From Cupriavidus basilensis (GTDB lineage: Bacteria > Pseudomonadota > Gammaproteobacteria > Burkholderiales > Burkholderiaceae): a DNA stretch of 64,000 bases. Position 1 is the first letter of the stretch, and each line of letters opens with the position of its first letter. This document shows positions 61,725-64,000 of this stretch, piece by piece. Location of the stretch: the NCBI RefSeq assembly GCF_000832305.1, contig NZ_CP010536.1, forward strand, positions 2,170,001-2,234,000, in the 5' to 3' direction. Under the pieces are notes generated by a model, which was given only the letters and a program-made list of their open reading frames with translations, was not told the DNA's origin and did no database searches. The position numbers and the translations under genes were made by a program.

Positions 61725-62160
61725 TCATGACCTACGAAACCATTCGATGCTGGTGTGACAAATTCGGCGCCGGCTTTGCTCATCTGTACCCCCCTTGGCA
61801 CGCTGCTGCGCAGTGCGTCGCGCGCGTTCTGGCCAGGGACGCAAACGCTCTTGCTGATCCTCGGCGAGCGCCGCCATCTTGCGTTCGATATCACGCAGTA
61901 CACGGCCGAGCACGGTGCGCTGACGCGTGAGCATTGTACTCAGCCGTTTGAACTGCTTGGCATGCGCATAACCGCCCGCACGAAATCGCAGCCACTTGCC
62001 TTCCCTGGTAAAGGTCTGCTTGAGCCGGATGCCAGCGCGTCTTGCTAGTTGGACCACCTTAGCCCGCGCCACTTCCAGCCGCGGGCTGTCGGTCGGATAG
62101 GCAACGACCTTCTCCTGGACCGTGCTATCAACGATAACCCGTTCGAACTCTGGTGCCAGG
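61725..62160 (-). mobile_element. IS5-family transposase fragment
   Basis: Reading from 62160: EFERVIVDSTVQEKVVAYPT, EVARAKVVQLARRAGIRLKQ, TFTREGKWLRFRAGGYAHAK, QFKRLSTMLTRQRTVLGRVL. This is the central part of IS5/IS1182-like transposases including the D-x-T-V-Q-E-K motif. The start, end and terminal inverted repeats are missing. It lies exactly where the MFS transporter lost its 5' end, and probably caused the truncation. Confidence 0.75.
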
Positions 62161-62168
62161 ACCGAGCT

Positions 62169-62552
62169 TCACTGGATTGGTGGCACGGCGCCAAGCTTTT
62201 CGGCCAGCATCCGCTCATACACGCCAAAGTGCATATCCACCTCCGTTTGACTGACCACGACGACGTCTATGTTGACCTGCTCGGGCGCTAAGCCGAACAT
62301 TGTGGCCAATGCCACTTCCAGGTGGGGCGCCGCCTCCCTGTCTTTCGCGAAGGTCGTACCGACACTGATCACATAGGCCTTCTCGCCTTCTGCGGTCACC
62401 TCCACCAAGCGGGCTCCCGCGCTCAGGTTGTTCTCAATGGCCATTTTGGCCAGCTCCGCCACACTCCGCGTTCGCTCGGTAGGGAAGCCGCGCACGCACT
62501 TGAGTTGCACCCGATGCTTGCCCAGCGTCAGCCACTCAGAATTGAACTCCAT
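62169..62552 (-). CDS. Unknown conserved-looking protein, 127 residues
   Basis: From ATG 62552 (GGAG upstream). MEFNSEWLTLGKHRVQLKCV, then TRSVAELAKMAIENNLSAGA, VEVTAEGEKAYVISVGTTFA and VNIDVVVVSQTEVDMHFGVY. Alternating strands and helices without membrane segment. The last residues sit nine bases from the IS5-type fragment, so the native C-terminus may be lost. Family not recognised. Confidence 0.55.
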   Translation of the reverse strand: MEFNSEWLTLGKHRVQLKCVRGFPTERTRSVAELAKMAIENNLSAGARLVEVTAEGEKAYVISVGTTFAKDREAAPHLEVALATMFGLAPEQVNIDVVVVSQTEVDMHFGVYERMLAEKLGAVPPIQ

Positions 62553-62816
62553 GGAAGTCTCCATCCGACAGTACATTGCCGCCAAAATAGGGGCGAGTCC
62601 GGCGATTTCAAGAACGCAACGTCGCGCCGTCGTTCGCCGCTGCAATGAGCCCCACTGGAAGCCCATAGCGTGCAGCCCCAAGCACCGCGCGCGCCAAAGG
62701 GCTGCGCCCGCCTCTGGCGTTCCGCGTCAGCCGCCCCCTTCCACGGCCGCCAGGATTGCCCGCCTGCCTGGAGCACGCTTCGCGCAAATACATACGATGC
62801 CTCAGGATTGCAGACA

Positions 62817-63008
62817 TCAGCTCACTTCACTTCGATCGTCCTTACGGCAGACCGCGACGAACCGGTCTTGGGGAGGCGCAACGTCGGGCCAGTCGGGCGT
62901 GCCGTGCCTCGGCGCGGGCACGTTGGACGCATCCCCCATCGGTTGTTTGTCACTTGTCGTCTTCCGCAGGAACTTGAAGGGGTTCCATTTGCCCAGTTCC
63001 GTTTTCAT
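62817..63008 (-). pseudogene. Small heat-shock protein (Hsp20), N-terminal fragment
   Basis: ATG 63008 has AGGAGGG upstream. MKTELGKWNPFKFLRKTTSD matches the typical start of betaproteobacterial Hsp20 (W-NPF+..R), and SDKQPMGDASNVPAPRHGTP is its linker. The frame stops after 63 residues, before the alpha-crystallin domain. It may be a truncated gene copy in a tandem Hsp20 array. Confidence 0.55.
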
Positions 63009-63211
63009 CTTACCCTCCTGCCGAATGCTCAGTTGACGGGTACGAATGACCGCCGGCAACGACCGGCCGCGCCCGGCCACCGGCGACGCCGCTAGACCCA
63101 ACCCTGGTGGTGAGGCCGCCGATACGGTCATCCGCGTCTTCTAAGGGCCGACGGTGGCGCCCATCCGGACGCCACCCTGCCGTTTCAACCCCGTGAATGG
63201 CACGACAGAAC

Positions 63212-63619
63212 TCACCCGACGCTAACCGCGATGCGACGTGGCCGTGCCTCGTCTCGGCGCGGGATCGTCAGCTTCAACACGCCATCCTGCAAGTGCGCGT
63301 CTATCTTCGACGTATCGAACTCTGGACTCAGGGCGAACGCGCGGGCGAAGTGCGGCTCGCGAATTTCCGCGTGTTGCACTCGCAGGTTGGCCGGGGTCGG
63401 CACCACGGCTTCCGCCTCGATGCACAGGGTGCCATCATGGACACTCACGTTGAGTCTGTCCTTGGTGACCCCCGGCAGATCCGCCCAAAGGGTGACGCCG
63501 TTGCTGTCCTCGAAGATGTCAACAGTGGGAAGCAGCGTGATCTTGCGCGTCGGCCTCTCTTCCTGGCGTTGCGCCACCGCGCCTTGGCCGCGCTCAACCA
63601 CTTGGGTAGTGTCGCTCAT
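63212..63619 (-). CDS. Small heat-shock protein (Hsp20/alpha-crystallin)
   Basis: 135 residues. Short N-terminal arm, then an alpha-crystallin domain: ITLLPTVDIFEDSNGVTLWA, DLPGVTKDRLNVSVHDGTLC, REPHFARAFALSPEFDTSKI, LQDGVLKLTIPRRDEARPRR. The GVLKLTIP motif is the core of the domain. Hsp20 proteins hold unfolding proteins in solution under heat. It follows another Hsp20 gene by 15 bases, so they are co-transcribed. Confidence 0.92.
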   Translation of the reverse strand: MSDTTQVVERGQGAVAQRQEERPTRKITLLPTVDIFEDSNGVTLWADLPGVTKDRLNVSVHDGTLCIEAEAVVPTPANLRVQHAEIREPHFARAFALSPEFDTSKIDAHLQDGVLKLTIPRRDEARPRRIAVSVG

Positions 63620-63634
63620 GGCATTCTCCTCACG

Positions 63635-64000
63635 TTACTGGACAGTGACCGACCGAGGCTTCGAGGATTCGTGCTTGCCAATGCTGATCGACAGGCAGCC
63701 GTTGGCGTAGTGCGCCTGTACCTTGTCGGGGTCAGCATTCTGTGGCAGTTCGACGATGCGCCGGAAGGGGCCGACGAATCGCTCCTGCGCGTACGGCCGT
63801 ACCTCGGCGTCATTTTCCGAGTGCGCGGCTTCGCGTTCGCCGCTGATCGTCAGCAAGCCCTTGTCGATCGATACCTCAAGGTTGTCTTGCTTGATGCCAG
63901 GAGCGAATGCGACGATCTCGATCGAATCTTCCGTGGTGCCAACGTTGACGGCAGGGAACGCGCCGGATCGCTCGGAGCGGATGCTGGACGGGAAGCCGCC
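63635..64000 (-). CDS. Small heat-shock protein (Hsp20), cut by window edge
   Basis: The frame is open to the window edge; 121 C-terminal residues are visible. FPAVNVGTTEDSIEIVAFAP, GIKQDNLEVSIDKGLLTISG, ERFVGPFRRIVELPQNADPD, HYANGCLSISIGKHESSKPR: a full alpha-crystallin domain with the A.Y.NG.L.I motif. First gene of the Hsp20 array on this strand. Confidence 0.9.
   Translation of the reverse strand, partial: GGFPSSIRSERSGAFPAVNVGTTEDSIEIVAFAPGIKQDNLEVSIDKGLLTISGEREAAHSENDAEVRPYAQERFVGPFRRIVELPQNADPDKVQAHYANGCLSISIGKHESSKPRSVTVQ

Noticed and set aside
1..64000. CRISPR arrays, tRNA, rRNA genes, replication origin iterons
   Set aside because: No regularly spaced repeats, tRNA-like cloverleaf or rRNA sequence was noticed on either strand.

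Overview
The window looks like a piece of a large accessory replicon, or an island-rich chromosome region, of a high-GC betaproteobacterium in the Cupriavidus/Ralstonia/Burkholderia group. This is inferred from gene content: a Bug/TTT binding protein, an OmpC-type porin ending in Phe, a DUF4148-like protein, LysR/IclR-rich style regulation, many acyl-CoA enzymes, and KfrA-like fragments. No rRNA, tRNA, CRISPR array or replication origin was seen.

Left part (1-8.3 kb). A partial CHASE-domain sensor is translationally coupled to a periplasmic binding protein. After it comes a KfrA-like remnant, then a coupled pair made of a BioF-type alpha-oxoamine synthase and a cytochrome P450, with a small unknown gene upstream. 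From 5.3 to 8.2 kb lies a gene graveyard: a truncated SRAP peptidase, a decayed prophage lysis cassette (endolysin, holin, spanin), an IstB fragment and two LysR fragments.

8.3-14.1 kb is the most novel stretch. Two large, mutually related proteins of unknown family and two small unknown proteins lie downstream of a sensor-less two-component pair and two stand-alone LuxR-type DNA-binding proteins, all on the minus strand.

14.3-34.1 kb is a catabolic region. It holds a decayed cupin regulator, an AcuI-like reductase, an old-yellow-enzyme reductase and a long minus-strand beta-oxidation gene set: monooxygenase-like protein, nitronate monooxygenase, acyl-CoA dehydrogenase, acyl-CoA ligase, Bug binding protein, MaoC hydratase, two enoyl-CoA hydratases, SDR, thiolase and a fused hydratase/dehydrogenase. 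A PAS histidine kinase/LuxR regulator pair stands at its head, followed by two TetR-type regulators. A broken acyl-CoA ligase and an IS6-family remnant mark the boundary near 34-35.4 kb.

35.5-56.9 kb is a second catabolic island: BKACE enzyme, two SDRs, HyuA/HyuB, gamma-carbonic anhydrase, GntR/FCD regulator, leucine-type dehydrogenase, fused indolepyruvate:ferredoxin oxidoreductase, Lrp regulator, porin, a complete LivKHMGF transporter and an alpha/beta hydrolase of the DHPON-hydrolase type. Two related palindromes (TTGTGATCACAA, and GTGATC-N3-GATCAC types) occur upstream of the SDR, hyuA, the GntR gene, livK and the hydrolase. This suggests one GntR-type regulon spanning about 17 kb.

Right end (57-64 kb): LysR, SnoaL-like protein, small unknown genes, more KfrA-like remnants, a 5'-truncated MFS transporter next to an IS5-family fragment, and a small heat-shock protein array with one truncated and one window-cut copy.
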